DNA of 64,000 nucleotides, from contig NZ_CP108002.1 of assembly GCF_041435055.1 (NCBI RefSeq), forward strand, positions 5,084,001 through 5,148,000. The letters are read 5' to 3'. This document shows positions 18,264 to 26,244 of this stretch, one piece after another. The position numbers were made by a program, and so were the translations under genes. The DNA comes from Streptomyces sp. NBC_00341 (GTDB taxonomy: Bacteria; Actinomycetota; Actinomycetes; Streptomycetales; Streptomycetaceae). Under the pieces are notes generated by a model. It made no database searches and was not told the origin of the DNA. It saw only the letters and a program-made list of their open reading frames with translations. Positions within the stretch are counted from its first letter, which is position 1. The number at the start of each line of letters is the position of its first letter.

Positions 18264-18701
18264 TCAGCGCCCAGCCCCGAGGAGCCCGCGCGCTTCCTCC
18301 CTGACGCCGGCATCCGGGTCCGAGACCAGAGCCGCGGCCAGTTCCGCGAGGTGCTCGATGTCCTCCTGCGACTGCTCACACATGTTGACGATCGCGCATT
18401 GGATCTGGTCGCCGGTTTCAGCGTCCGCCGTGGCGAGCGCGGCCAGGACCAGGCGCAGACCGGGCACGTCCCCGCGCAGGAGCAGCGCTTCCGCCGTCTC
18501 CTGGGTGACGAAGGTGTCGTGCGCGTCCAGCAGCAACCGGCTCAGAACGGCGGCCACTTCGGGTACCTCCGCGTCGGCCGCCAGCCGCCGTCCGGCGGCC
18601 GCCCGGACGGACCAGGAGTCCGAGGCGGCGTCCCGCACGCTCGCGGACCGGTCGGAGCCGGTGCGATCCGTGCGCGGTCCCGTCCCCACGTCGCTCGTCA
18701 T
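18264..18701 (-). CDS. HEAT-repeat-like protein
   Basis: 145 residues from the ATG at 18701. Built of short amphipathic helix pairs: SVRDAASDSWSVRAAAGRRL, VPEVAAVLSRLLLDAHDTFV, TQETAEALLLRG, and LVSDPDAGVREEARGLLG, the pattern of HEAT/PBS-lyase repeats, which serve as protein-protein scaffolds. No catalytic motif. Frames extending upstream of 18701 run antisense through the neighbour and are not supported. It is head to head with the EEP-family gene, separated by a strong hairpin. Function unknown. Confidence 0.8.
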   Translation of the reverse strand: MTSDVGTGPRTDRTGSDRSASVRDAASDSWSVRAAAGRRLAADAEVPEVAAVLSRLLLDAHDTFVTQETAEALLLRGDVPGLRLVLAALATADAETGDQIQCAIVNMCEQSQEDIEHLAELAAALVSDPDAGVREEARGLLGAGR

Positions 18702-18736
18702 GCCCGCACTGTACGGGCGCGCTGAAACTGATGAGG

Positions 18737-18774
18737 CCGTCCGCTCGTCCTGAAAGGCAGGACCGAGCGGACGG
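18737..18774 (+). promoter_or_regulatory. Strong hairpin in the divergent gap, covering a possible ribosome site
   Basis: CCGTCCGCTCGTCCTG (18737-18752) pairs with 18758-18774 around an AAAGG loop, broken by one bulged C. It ends six bases before the ATG at 18781, and its right arm contains GGACGG, the only ribosome-like sequence for that ATG. Confidence 0.6.
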
Positions 18775-18780
18775 GAACAC

Positions 18781-19776
18781 ATGGTGGAGCGGGTGGACAG
18801 CGGCAGGACGCCGACGGCGACGGGGGAGGAGACAGCATCCCGGCTGCCGCCCCTCCCGGCGCGCGGGCGGGTGCTCGCCGTGCTCGCGGTGCTGACGGGC
18901 GGCCTGCTGGCGTTCCACGGGGCGGTGCCCAACTCCCCCGGACACCTGGGGAGTCTGCTGGAGGCGTTCCTGCCCTGGCTCGGCGTGGTCGTCGTCCTCC
19001 TGCTCGTACTGGCGCTGCTGCGCCGCTCCGCCACCGCCCTGCTGGCGCTGCTCCTGCCGGTCGCCGTCTGGACGTACCTCTTCGGCGGGCTGCTCGGGCC
19101 CGGGGCGCAGGCCGGTGCGCGGGGTCTGGTGGTGGTGCAGCACAACGTCAGCGACGAGAACGCCGACCCGGCGGGCACGGCACGGACCCTGGCCGGTGCC
19201 GGACCCGATCTCATCGCGCTGGAGGAGCTGGTTCCGGCCGCGCTGCCGGAGTACGAGAAGGCCCTCGCCCCGGACTACCCGTTCCACGCGGTCCGGGGCA
19301 CCGTCGGGCTCTGGTCGAAGTACCCGCTCTCCGGCACCCGGCTGGTGGACATCAGGCCCGACGGGATCGAGGCGGGCTGGAACCGGGGACTGCGCACGGT
19401 CGCCCGCACCCCGCACGGTGACGTCGCGGCGTACGTCGCGCACCTGCCCTCGGTCCGCATCCGGACGAGCGGACTGGCCTCCTCCCTGCGGGACGAGAGC
19501 GCCGCGCTGCTGGGCCGCGCCCTGGCCGCCGAGAAGACCGAGAAGGTGGTCCTGATGGGAGACCTCAACGGCACGGTCGAGGACCGGGGCCTGTCCCCGC
19601 TGACCTCACGGCTGAACGTGGCCGAGCGCGGGTTCGCCTTCAGTTTCCCCGCGTCCCTGCCCATGGCCCGGATCGATCAGGTCATGGCCCGCTCGGCGAC
19701 GGTCGACGCGATCCGCACCCTGCCGTCCACCGGCAGCGACCATCTGCCGGTGGCCGCACGGATCAGGCTGGACTGA
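18781..19776 (+). CDS. Membrane-anchored endonuclease/exonuclease/phosphatase family protein
   Basis: 331 residues. Three hydrophobic helices (about 35-105) precede an EEP domain that should lie outside the membrane. Metal and catalytic motifs: VQHNVSDENA, LIALEEL (metal Glu), LMGDLNG (Asp/Asn), and the final GSDHLPV (Asp/His). The family hydrolyses phosphodiesters or phosphomonoesters in nucleic acids, phosphoinositides or sphingomyelin; no subgroup is obvious. The start is uncertain: ATG 18781 has its ribosome site buried in a hairpin, whereas GTG 18793 has GGAG just upstream and would lose only four residues. Confidence 0.88.
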   Translation: MVERVDSGRTPTATGEETASRLPPLPARGRVLAVLAVLTGGLLAFHGAVPNSPGHLGSLLEAFLPWLGVVVVLLLVLALLRRSATALLALLLPVAVWTYLFGGLLGPGAQAGARGLVVVQHNVSDENADPAGTARTLAGAGPDLIALEELVPAALPEYEKALAPDYPFHAVRGTVGLWSKYPLSGTRLVDIRPDGIEAGWNRGLRTVARTPHGDVAAYVAHLPSVRIRTSGLASSLRDESAALLGRALAAEKTEKVVLMGDLNGTVEDRGLSPLTSRLNVAERGFAFSFPASLPMARIDQVMARSATVDAIRTLPSTGSDHLPVAARIRLD

Positions 19777-19785
19777 ACGGGCGGA

Positions 19786-19848
19786 CTATGAGGCCGTGGT
19801 CGGCGAGCTCGGTGCGACGAGAAGCGTCTCCAGGAGCGCGATCTTCAT
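19786..19848 (-). pseudogene. 20-codon stub resembling the start of a galactonate dehydratase (enolase superfamily)
   Basis: ATG at 19848 overlaps the TGA of the GntR gene as ATGA, the normal coupling of two operon genes. It reads MKIALLETLLVAPSSPTTAS and stops at 19786. The first 13 residues match the typical opening of D-galactonate dehydratase and related mandelate-racemase enzymes (MKI..LETFLVPP in my recollection); then the frame leaves the family and ends, nine bases beyond the stop of the convergent EEP gene. I read this as a gene lost by a deletion that kept its first codons. A real 20-residue peptide is the alternative. Confidence 0.55.
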
Positions 19849-20570
19849 CCGGTGTCCCCTCGGCGTGGACCGGGTGTGCCGTGCTTCAGGCCGTCGAGAT
19901 CGGCGGCGGCCTGGTCGAGCAGCCGGCGCACGGCCTGCTCGGCCGTCTCGGGGTCGCGGTCGCGTACGGCATCGAGCACGGCCCGGTGTGCTGGTACAGG
20001 GTCCGCACACCCCTCGCCGCTGTGGACGAGGTGGTCGCGGACCTGCAACCCGGCCTCGATCACCACCTCCATGCACGTCAGTAGCTCGTTGTGCGCCGCC
20101 CCCAACAAGGCTCGGTGGAACGACAGGTCGGCCTCCACGGACGCCTGGGTGTCGCCGCCGGCTTCTGCCATGAGCGCCAATGCCTCGGTCAGGGCCACGA
20201 GATCGGCTTCATCGCGGCGTCGTGCAGCGAGTCGCGCGGCGGCGGGTTCCACGATGGAGCGGACCTCGCCGAGGTTCGTCAGGAAGGTGTCGTCGACCGC
20301 GCCCGCTCCCTGCCATCGGAGTAGATCGCTGTCCAGGAGATTCCAGTCCGAGCGGGGACGGACGAAGGTGCCGCGTTTCTGCCGGGAGCCGATCAGGCCT
20401 TTTGAGGCGAGTACCCGCAGCGCTTCGCGGAGCACGGTCTTGCTGACGCCGAGTTCTTGCTCCATCCGGTCCGGGTAGAGCGACGATCCCGGCTCGTGCG
20501 TACCGGTGACGATGCGCTCGCCGATGATGTCGAGAACCTGGCGGTGCAGGTTACGTGTTGGTCGGTTCAC
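19845..20570 (-). CDS. GntR family regulator, FadR/FCD type
   Basis: 241 residues from the ATG at 20570. The winged helix (LHRQVLDIIGERIVTGTHEP, LYPDRMEQELGVSKTVLREA, LRVLASKGLIGSRQKRGTFV) is classic GntR. The ligand domain is the all-helical FCD type: the metal-ligand pattern Asp...His is seen in EADLSFHRALLGAA, with later His residues in ..PVPAHRAVLDAV. FCD regulators respond to sugar acids or other carboxylates. The overlapping downstream stub looks like galactonate dehydratase, so galactonate is a reasonable guess for the inducer. With its operon truncated, its remaining target may be itself or the glycosidase across the gap. Confidence 0.9.
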   Translation of the reverse strand: MNRPTRNLHRQVLDIIGERIVTGTHEPGSSLYPDRMEQELGVSKTVLREALRVLASKGLIGSRQKRGTFVRPRSDWNLLDSDLLRWQGAGAVDDTFLTNLGEVRSIVEPAAARLAARRRDEADLVALTEALALMAEAGGDTQASVEADLSFHRALLGAAHNELLTCMEVVIEAGLQVRDHLVHSGEGCADPVPAHRAVLDAVRDRDPETAEQAVRRLLDQAAADLDGLKHGTPGPRRGDTG

Positions 20571-21050
20571 GGTCGGCCTCCCCTTCCGGCACCCCTGGCC
20601 GAAGGCCGGCGGGGCGAATCGTTGGCCTCAGTCTCGCCCACACCGTATCTAGGCATTAATTATGCAAACATCTTGACAGTAGGCTCCCTCGATCGCAGGA
20701 TCATCGCCCAGGACCACGAAGAGAAGGCTCGGAGCCGCAGCAGCACACTGCCACCCACCGCGCCTTCAGATCTCCCGGAAACGGTCGGAGTGACGCCAGT
20801 GTCCGGACTGATCGAGGTACCGACCGCGCCTGCGGAACACCGCGCCAGGCAGGTACGGCTCGCCCTTCATCCGCTCCCGCGAACATCCGCCCCCTCTGGA
20901 GCCGCAATGCCCAGCACCCCCCGCCCCCGCGCAGCGGCCGTCCCTACCGACGTCAACAAGCCGATCGGCGAGGAGGGAATCTCCGTTCGGACCGGCTGCG
21001 CACTCCACATATTGTCATGAACGCGACTATTACCTTCATAGGAGATCTTC
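20571..21050. promoter_or_regulatory. 480-bp gene-free gap with a sigma70-type promoter candidate
   Basis: No gene is supported on either strand. TTGACA at 20673-20678, a 17-bp spacer, and CAGGAT at 20696-20701 form a good streptomycete housekeeping-type promoter reading toward the glycosidase. Just upstream lies the AT-rich ATTAATTATGCAAACAT (about 20655-20671), a plausible regulator site. The leader would be ~340 nt. A 15-bp sequence at 20778-20792 recurs after the glycosidase gene. AGGAGAT at 21040-21046 is its ribosome site. Confidence 0.5.
20778..20792 (+). repeat. Left copy of a 15-bp direct repeat flanking the glycosidase gene
   Basis: GAAACGGTCGGAGTG, identical to 23757-23771 and in the same orientation. 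The two copies enclose only the glycosidase gene and its leader. Confidence 0.6.
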
Positions 21051-23717
21051 GTGCAGACCCGTTTCGTGTCGCGGGACAGCGACGTTCCACCGGTACCTGC
21101 CCCCACCAGATCACTTCCGCCCAAGAAGGGCGTTCGCAGCCGGGCGTGGATGGCGCTCCTGGCAGCGGCCGTGGGCGTCCTGCTCGCCGCACCGCTGCCC
21201 GCAGAGGCCCGGTCCGCCGAGACGGTCGTCGATGTCACGACGTTCGGCGCCGACCCGACAGGCAAGAACGACAGCGCCGCAGCCGTGGCGAAGGCGCTGC
21301 GGCAGGCGAAGACTGTGAAGGGGCCGGTGCGGGTGCTGTTCCCGCACGGGACCTACCAGATCTATCCGGAGCAGGCCGAGACGCGGGAGCTGTACCTCTC
21401 CAACACCGTCGGTGCCGACCAGAGATACCGGGACAAGCGGATCGGTATCCTCGTCGAGGACATGCATGACGTCACGATCGACGGCGGCGGTTCGCATCTG
21501 CAGTTCCACGGACTGATGACCACGTTCGCGGCCATCCGCTCCCAGAACGTGTCCGTCCGCGATTTCAGCTTCGACGTCACCGCCCCCAAGGTCGTTGATG
21601 CCGCCGTCAGCGAGACGGGTGTGTCGGACGGCCATGGGTACCGGGTGCTGAGCATCCCGCCCGGCAACGGCTTCACCGTGGCGGACAACCAGGTGACCTG
21701 GCTGGGGGAGAAGAGCCCCGCGACCGGTGAGCCGTATTGGTCCGGCGTCAACGGCATGCGCTACACACAGGTTCACGACCCGGCGGCGAAGCGCACCTGG
21801 CGCGGCGGCAATCCGCTGTTCACGAATGTCGCCTCGATGACGGACCTCGGCGGCAACAAACTGCGCATCGACTACTCGACCGGAGCAGCGCCGGCCGACC
21901 GAGGCCTCGTCTATCAGATGCGTGAGGACACCCGGGACACCGCTTCCGCGTTCTTCTGGGAGTCGAAGGATGTCGTCGTACAGGGCCTGAAGGCCCGCTA
22001 CCTCCACGGATTCGGCTTCCTCGGCCAGATGAGCGAGAACATCACCCTGGAAGGCAACGAGTTCCGCACCGACCCCGCCACTGGGCGCAGCACGGCAGGT
22101 TTCGCGGACTTCGTACAGATGTCCGGCGTCAAGGGTGCGGTGAACATCAGGAACAACATCTTCGACGGCGCCCACGACGACGCGATCAACATCCACGGCA
22201 CCTACGTCGAGGTCACCGGCCACCCCACGGACAAGACGCTCACCCTCGCGTACAAGCACCCCCAGACCGCCGGCTTCCCCCAGTTCCATCCCGGCAACAC
22301 CGTGGAGATCGTGGACAAGCGGACCATGGCGCCGGTCCCCGGCATCACCGCCAAGGTCGTCTCGGTGGACGGGCCGACGGGCCGGGACCACGACAAGTCG
22401 CTGACCACCATGACGGTCACCTTCGACCAGGCCATCGCTGACTCGGTCACCGCCGGGAACTTCGTCGTGGAGAACACCACCTACACACCCACGGTCGACA
22501 TCAGCGGCAACACCTTCGTCAACATCCCCACCCGCGGCATCCTGGTCACCACCCGCAAGCCCGTCGTCATCAAGAACAACGTGTTCGACGGCAATCAGAT
22601 GGCCAGCATCTTCATCTCCTCCGACGCGTACCAGTGGTACGAGTCGGGCCCCGTCCAGGACGTCCTGATCAGCAACAACACCTTCCTGCGCCCCGTCAGC
22701 CCGGTGATCTTCATCGAGCCCACCAACCAGGTACTCGACGCCGCCGCGCCCGTGCACCGCAACATCCGCATCCAGGACAACGACTTCAGGATCGGCAACG
22801 TCCGGCTCCTCGACGCCAAGAGCGTCAGCGGCATCACCTTCGAGCGCAACGACGTCTCCCGCCTCGACCGCAACACCGCCTTCACCGCCCACGCCGACAG
22901 CACCTGCGTCGCCCCGGGTGACACCACCAACGTCCGTACGGCCACCAGCGCGGCACCTTACTCCACCGCCCTGTTCTCCTATCGCGGGTCGACGGGCGCT
23001 GTCATCAAGGACAACAACTTCGACAACGGCCTGAACCTCCGCGCCGACCTCGACTCCACCGACCCCGCACAGGTCACGACCGACGAGATCACCACTGACG
23101 GCACCGACAAGATCCTGCCGCTGCTGCCCTCGGTCACCTACACGAGCAGCAATCCGGCCGTCGCCACCGTCGACCAGAACGGCAAGGTGACGGCCAAGGC
23201 CGCAGGCTCCACCACCATCACGCCCGTCACCACCAGCCAGCACGGACCGACCAAGGGCACACCCGCCACGATCCGCGTCGACTGCCCGGTGGTGCCGGTA
23301 CCGACCGGCTACCGACGGGTGACCGTCGCCGGGACCAACGACGTGATCGACGTCAGCGGTGGCAGCCTGGCGGACCACGCTCCGGCCATCCGCTGGCCGA
23401 GCGGCAACGGTTCGAACCAGCGCTTCGAGTTCAAGTCACTCGGAGACGGCTACGTGCGCATCGTCAACCAGAACAGCGGCAAGGACCTGGTCGTGAGCGA
23501 CGCGTCCCGGGCTGCGGGAGCGAAGGTCATCCAGTACTCCTACGCCCCTGGCACGTACACCAACGACGAGTGGCTCCTGGAAGACGCCGGTAACGACCGG
23601 GTCCGCCTCGCCAACCGCTACAGCGGGCTCTATCTCACCGCGGGCGCCACCCAGGGCAGCCAGTTCGAACAAAGGCCTTACGACGGCGGCAACAGCCAGA
23701 CGTTCACCATCTCCTAG
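21051..23717 (+). CDS. Secreted beta-helix glycosidase, probably GH110 alpha-1,3-galactosidase, with Big2 and ricin-type domains
   Basis: 888 residues. GTG start with AGGAGAT six bases upstream, then a long basic head and a signal peptide (hydrophobic core WMALLAAAVGVLLAAPLP, cleavage near AEA at ~52). Residues 60-640 are a right-handed beta-helix: FGADPTGKNDSAAAVAKAL, DVTIDGGG, FFWESKDVVVQGL, then HDDAINIHGTYVEV at ~374, which resembles the GH110 active-site region. About 680-743 is a Big2-like Ig domain (TYTSSNPAVATVDQNGKVTA), and 749-888 is a ricin-type (CBM13-like) lectin with two Q-x-W-like repeats. GH110 enzymes release terminal alpha-1,3-galactose. The neighbouring galactonate-type remnants fit galactose use. 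The exact GH family is my inference. Confidence 0.8.
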   Translation: MQTRFVSRDSDVPPVPAPTRSLPPKKGVRSRAWMALLAAAVGVLLAAPLPAEARSAETVVDVTTFGADPTGKNDSAAAVAKALRQAKTVKGPVRVLFPHGTYQIYPEQAETRELYLSNTVGADQRYRDKRIGILVEDMHDVTIDGGGSHLQFHGLMTTFAAIRSQNVSVRDFSFDVTAPKVVDAAVSETGVSDGHGYRVLSIPPGNGFTVADNQVTWLGEKSPATGEPYWSGVNGMRYTQVHDPAAKRTWRGGNPLFTNVASMTDLGGNKLRIDYSTGAAPADRGLVYQMREDTRDTASAFFWESKDVVVQGLKARYLHGFGFLGQMSENITLEGNEFRTDPATGRSTAGFADFVQMSGVKGAVNIRNNIFDGAHDDAINIHGTYVEVTGHPTDKTLTLAYKHPQTAGFPQFHPGNTVEIVDKRTMAPVPGITAKVVSVDGPTGRDHDKSLTTMTVTFDQAIADSVTAGNFVVENTTYTPTVDISGNTFVNIPTRGILVTTRKPVVIKNNVFDGNQMASIFISSDAYQWYESGPVQDVLISNNTFLRPVSPVIFIEPTNQVLDAAAPVHRNIRIQDNDFRIGNVRLLDAKSVSGITFERNDVSRLDRNTAFTAHADSTCVAPGDTTNVRTATSAAPYSTALFSYRGSTGAVIKDNNFDNGLNLRADLDSTDPAQVTTDEITTDGTDKILPLLPSVTYTSSNPAVATVDQNGKVTAKAAGSTTITPVTTSQHGPTKGTPATIRVDCPVVPVPTGYRRVTVAGTNDVIDVSGGSLADHAPAIRWPSGNGSNQRFEFKSLGDGYVRIVNQNSGKDLVVSDASRAAGAKVIQYSYAPGTYTNDEWLLEDAGNDRVRLANRYSGLYLTAGATQGSQFEQRPYDGGNSQTFTIS

Positions 23718-23756
23718 CACACCACGAGCATGTGCTGTCCGACCTGCGAGTTTCGC

Positions 23757-23771
23757 GAAACGGTCGGAGTG
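23757..23771 (+). repeat. Right copy of the 15-bp direct repeat
   Basis: GAAACGGTCGGAGTG again, 40 bases after the glycosidase stop and overlapping the 12-bp palindrome GTTTCGCGAAAC (23750-23761). Confidence 0.6.
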
Positions 23772-23790
23772 CAGTGACCACGGAGCACTT

Positions 23791-23818
23791 GAGGGGCGGT
23801 CTCACGGGGCCGCCCCTC
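23791..23818 (+). terminator. Terminator after the glycosidase gene
   Basis: GAGGGGCGG (23791-23799) and CCGCCCCTC (23810-23818) pair perfectly around a 10-base loop, 74 bases after the stop. Confidence 0.75.
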
Positions 23819-23894
23819 GGCTACCGAGGCTGAACTCCTGCACTGCCGCCGCCGGGCGGAGTCTGCGGAGTGCAGGGGCCGCGTCGCATCTGGC

Positions 23895-24554
23895 ATGGTG
23901 GCCGATGTGATGATCTCAGCGGCGGCAGCCGGCGGAATGGCCCTGGTCGAACTGGGAATGGCGCTGACGCCGGGCCCGAACATGGTGTACCTGGTGTCCC
24001 GGAGCATCAGCCAGGGCCGCACGGCCGGTCTTGTCTCCCTCATCGGCACCGCGTTGGGCTTCCTGGTGTACATGACCTTGGCCAACCTTGGCCTGGCGGT
24101 GGTCTTCGTCGCCGTCCCGTGGCTGTACATCGGATTCAAGGCCGCAGGCGCGGCCTACCTCGCCTACCTCGCCTGGCAGACGCTCAAGCCGGGCGGCCGA
24201 GGCCTGTTCGAGCCGCGCGGCCTCCAGCGCGACTCGCACGGGAAGCTGCTGCGGATGGGCCTGGTCACCAACCTGCTCAACCCGAAGGTCGCCATCCTGT
24301 ACCTCGCGCTCATCCCGCAGTTCATCGACCCCGAACGCGGCCACACCACGGCCCAGGGGTTCACTCTGGGCGCGATACAGATCGCGGTGGGGGTCACGGT
24401 GAACGGTCTGATCGTGCTCGCGGCCGGATCGGTCGCCGGACTGCTCAAGAGCCGTCCGCGATGGGCCGCCTGGCAACGCCGGATCACCGGCACCCTCCTC
24501 GGTGCCGTCGCGGTCGTCCTCGCCCGGGAAGTACCGGCACGCGCAAGGGCCTGA
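23895..24554 (+). CDS. LysE family amino-acid exporter
   Basis: 219 residues, six hydrophobic helices, the usual LysE/RhtB length. The family signature is in the first helix: LGMALTPGPNMVYLVSRSIS with its GPN. A second signature block is LVTNLLNPKVAILYLALIPQF. These exporters move amino acids or homoserine lactone-like compounds out using the proton gradient. The start is uncertain: ATG 23895 is used here, with GTG 23898, GTG 23907 and ATG 23910 in the same frame and no clear ribosome site. A perfect inverted repeat follows the stop. No regulator is adjacent. Confidence 0.88.
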   Translation: MVADVMISAAAAGGMALVELGMALTPGPNMVYLVSRSISQGRTAGLVSLIGTALGFLVYMTLANLGLAVVFVAVPWLYIGFKAAGAAYLAYLAWQTLKPGGRGLFEPRGLQRDSHGKLLRMGLVTNLLNPKVAILYLALIPQFIDPERGHTTAQGFTLGAIQIAVGVTVNGLIVLAAGSVAGLLKSRPRWAAWQRRITGTLLGAVAVVLAREVPARARA

Positions 24555-24575
24555 ACCGGGGATCGGGCCATCGCC

Positions 24576-24594
24576 CCCGGTGACCGTGTCACCG
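24576..24594 (+). terminator. Inverted repeat after the LysE gene
   Basis: CCGGTGAC-CGT-GTCACCGG: eight perfect pairs with a 3-base loop, 21 bases after the stop. Probably a terminator; it could also be an operator for the lipoprotein gene downstream. Confidence 0.55.
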
Positions 24595-24727
24595 GTCCGT
24601 GACAGCGGTGTTGTGGAACGACCACACCGGTAACCCCTCGTTCCACGGCCTCGTCCTAGTGATCAAGCAAGTACCGAGGAGCCGAAACCGCTTCGGCTTC
24701 GAAGACCGATCACCAAAGGGGCACCTC

Positions 24728-25435
24728 ATGTACGGCAACCGCCGCAAGGCCTTCCTCGTCTCCGCCGTCCTCGTCGGCGGCGCCATGCTGATGACCGCGT
24801 GCCAGGACGGTGACGCGGACGCCGCGCAGGGCTCCACGTCCGCCGCCCCGGCAGGTCACACGGACACGGCCACGGGCGGCGACCAGGGCAGCGACCGGAG
24901 CGGCGGGAAGGACACGGACACGGCCTCGGGGAGCGGTACCCGCGGGCAGAACACGGCCTCCGTCTCCGACTCCGGGTCCGGCTCCGGCTCCGGCTCCAGC
25001 GACAGCGGCAAGGTCGCCAAGTGCCGTACCGACGGGCTGAAGATCACCGCAACGGACAACACCATCGACGGCGATCCCGACCTCACCGTCGTGGTCGCGA
25101 TGAAGAACACCGGCGCGGAGTGCGCGATGTCCGGGTACGCGGGCGTCGACCTGAAGACCAACGCGGGCCCGCTGTCCGCGACGCGCACCGGGCAGGAGCC
25201 CGTCTCCTTCACCCTCAAGACCGGGGAGTCCACGTTCTTCCCCATCAACTACCCGGCCAACGACACGGGCGGCTCCGGTATCCGGATCACCGGCCTGCTG
25301 GTGACTCCGCCGAACGAGACGAAGACGGCTGCCGTCCAGTGGCCCGGCGCCGCCTCGCTCCCCATCTCGGAGAACGGTTCCACCCCCGTGAAGATCGGCC
25401 CCCTCGGCAGTGCGGGCCAGGGCGGAGCCCAGTGA
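24728..25435 (+). CDS. DUF4232 lipoprotein
   Basis: 235 residues from the ATG at 24728 (AAAGGGG seven bases upstream). The signal peptide ends in a lipobox LMTAC with Cys25 as the lipid-bearing residue, so the protein should sit on the outer face of the membrane. A Gly/Ser/Asp/Thr-rich linker runs to ~98, including SGSGSGSGSS. DUF4232 follows: CRTDGLKITATDNTI, VVAMKNTGAECAMSGYAGVD, and FFPINYPAND. The two cysteines in the domain are the conserved pair. It is a common actinobacterial surface family of unknown function. Converges on the unknown gene of the XRE/DUF397 unit. Confidence 0.88.
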   Translation: MYGNRRKAFLVSAVLVGGAMLMTACQDGDADAAQGSTSAAPAGHTDTATGGDQGSDRSGGKDTDTASGSGTRGQNTASVSDSGSGSGSGSSDSGKVAKCRTDGLKITATDNTIDGDPDLTVVVAMKNTGAECAMSGYAGVDLKTNAGPLSATRTGQEPVSFTLKTGESTFFPINYPANDTGGSGIRITGLLVTPPNETKTAAVQWPGAASLPISENGSTPVKIGPLGSAGQGGAQ

Positions 25436-25442
25436 CAGCCGC

Positions 25443-26060
25443 CTACTTGCGGGCGGGGAACGCCTCGTCGAGCGTGGGCAGCGAGAGGTGGTCGGTCGTC
25501 AACGCGTCCAGGACGTCGTCGATGCGCAGATAGCGGCCTTGATGGACCGCCGGTGTGACCTTGCCGATCGTGCCGGCTTCCTTGATGCGGAAGACGGTCC
25601 ACGGCCGGGGGAAGGCGCCCCCGTCCAGGGGCTCGCCGTTCCGCAGGATCTGACGCGTCTGCGCGGACGCGGTCCGCGTCCCGTCGATCTCCTGGTTGAC
25701 GGTCTCCACCGCATCGACACCGAAGACCAGACCCGTACCGCCCGGCCGGTACATCACGAGCATCTTGGGGCGGGCCAGCCCGACGTGCTTGCTGTCCAGC
25801 GGGCATACGTACGCGCTGTACGCGGCGAGATCGTCCATGGCCTGCTTGCTCGCGGGCACGACCACCGCGTGCTCCTGGAGGGAACGGAACCAGTCGAGCG
25901 CGGCTTCCTCCGCCCAGACGAACTTGTTGCGATTGCGGGCCACCGGATCAGCGGCCAGCCCCCTGGACGCCATGAGTTCGATATTGCGCGGCGGCCGCCC
26001 CACCAGGGCGCCGAAGTCGGCCCGTGTGATGACCTCGGGCAGATCGTCGAACCAGGACAT
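25443..26060 (-). CDS. Unknown protein in the XRE-DUF397 operon; possible effector
   Basis: 205 residues; I do not recognise the family. The first ~60 residues (ITRADFGALVGRPPRNIELM, then FVWAEEAALDWFRSLQE) look like a small helix-turn-helix of the excisionase/MerR kind. The rest is mixed alpha/beta with no evident catalytic triad, signal or membrane helix, so it should be cytosolic. ATG 26060 has GGAGG at nine bases, placed within the end of the DUF397 gene, and only four bases separate the genes; the three-gene operon is therefore translationally tight. Its position as third member beside a WhiJ-type regulator and DUF397 suggests that it is what the other two control. Confidence 0.7.
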   Translation of the reverse strand: MSWFDDLPEVITRADFGALVGRPPRNIELMASRGLAADPVARNRNKFVWAEEAALDWFRSLQEHAVVVPASKQAMDDLAAYSAYVCPLDSKHVGLARPKMLVMYRPGGTGLVFGVDAVETVNQEIDGTRTASAQTRQILRNGEPLDGGAFPRPWTVFRIKEAGTIGKVTPAVHQGRYLRIDDVLDALTTDHLSLPTLDEAFPARK

Positions 26061-26064
26061 TGCG

Positions 26065-26244
26065 CTATGCCTCCGTGTACTTGAGGAAGTCCGACCAGGC
26101 GGCGGGGGAGATGCGGAGGGACGGGATGGTCAGATCCTTGGAATCGCGTACGTGAACGCCGTGGGAGGTAGTAGCCACCTCTATGCAGTTGCCGCTCTCC
26201 GAGCCGCTGTAGCTGCTCCGAACCCAGTCGAGTTTGCTGTTCAT
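26065..26244 (-). CDS. DUF397 protein
   Basis: 59 residues. ATG at 26244 overlaps the TGA of the XRE gene as ATGA. It reads MNSKLDWVRSSYSGSESGNC, then IEVATTSHGVHVRDSKD, and ends in ISPAAWSDFLKYTEA. That is the complete DUF397 pattern (W.kSSyS...g.CvEva...v.vRDSkd......s...W..Fl). These small proteins are abundant in Streptomyces beside WhiJ/AbaA-type XRE regulators and are thought to antagonise or tune them. Too small to be noticed by length alone, but the family match is unambiguous. Confidence 0.92.
   Translation of the reverse strand: MNSKLDWVRSSYSGSESGNCIEVATTSHGVHVRDSKDLTIPSLRISPAAWSDFLKYTEA

Noticed and set aside
20457..21020. An open plus-strand frame in the gap before the glycosidase
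   Set aside because: No ribosome site or family likeness; it overlaps the GntR start and the promoter candidate.
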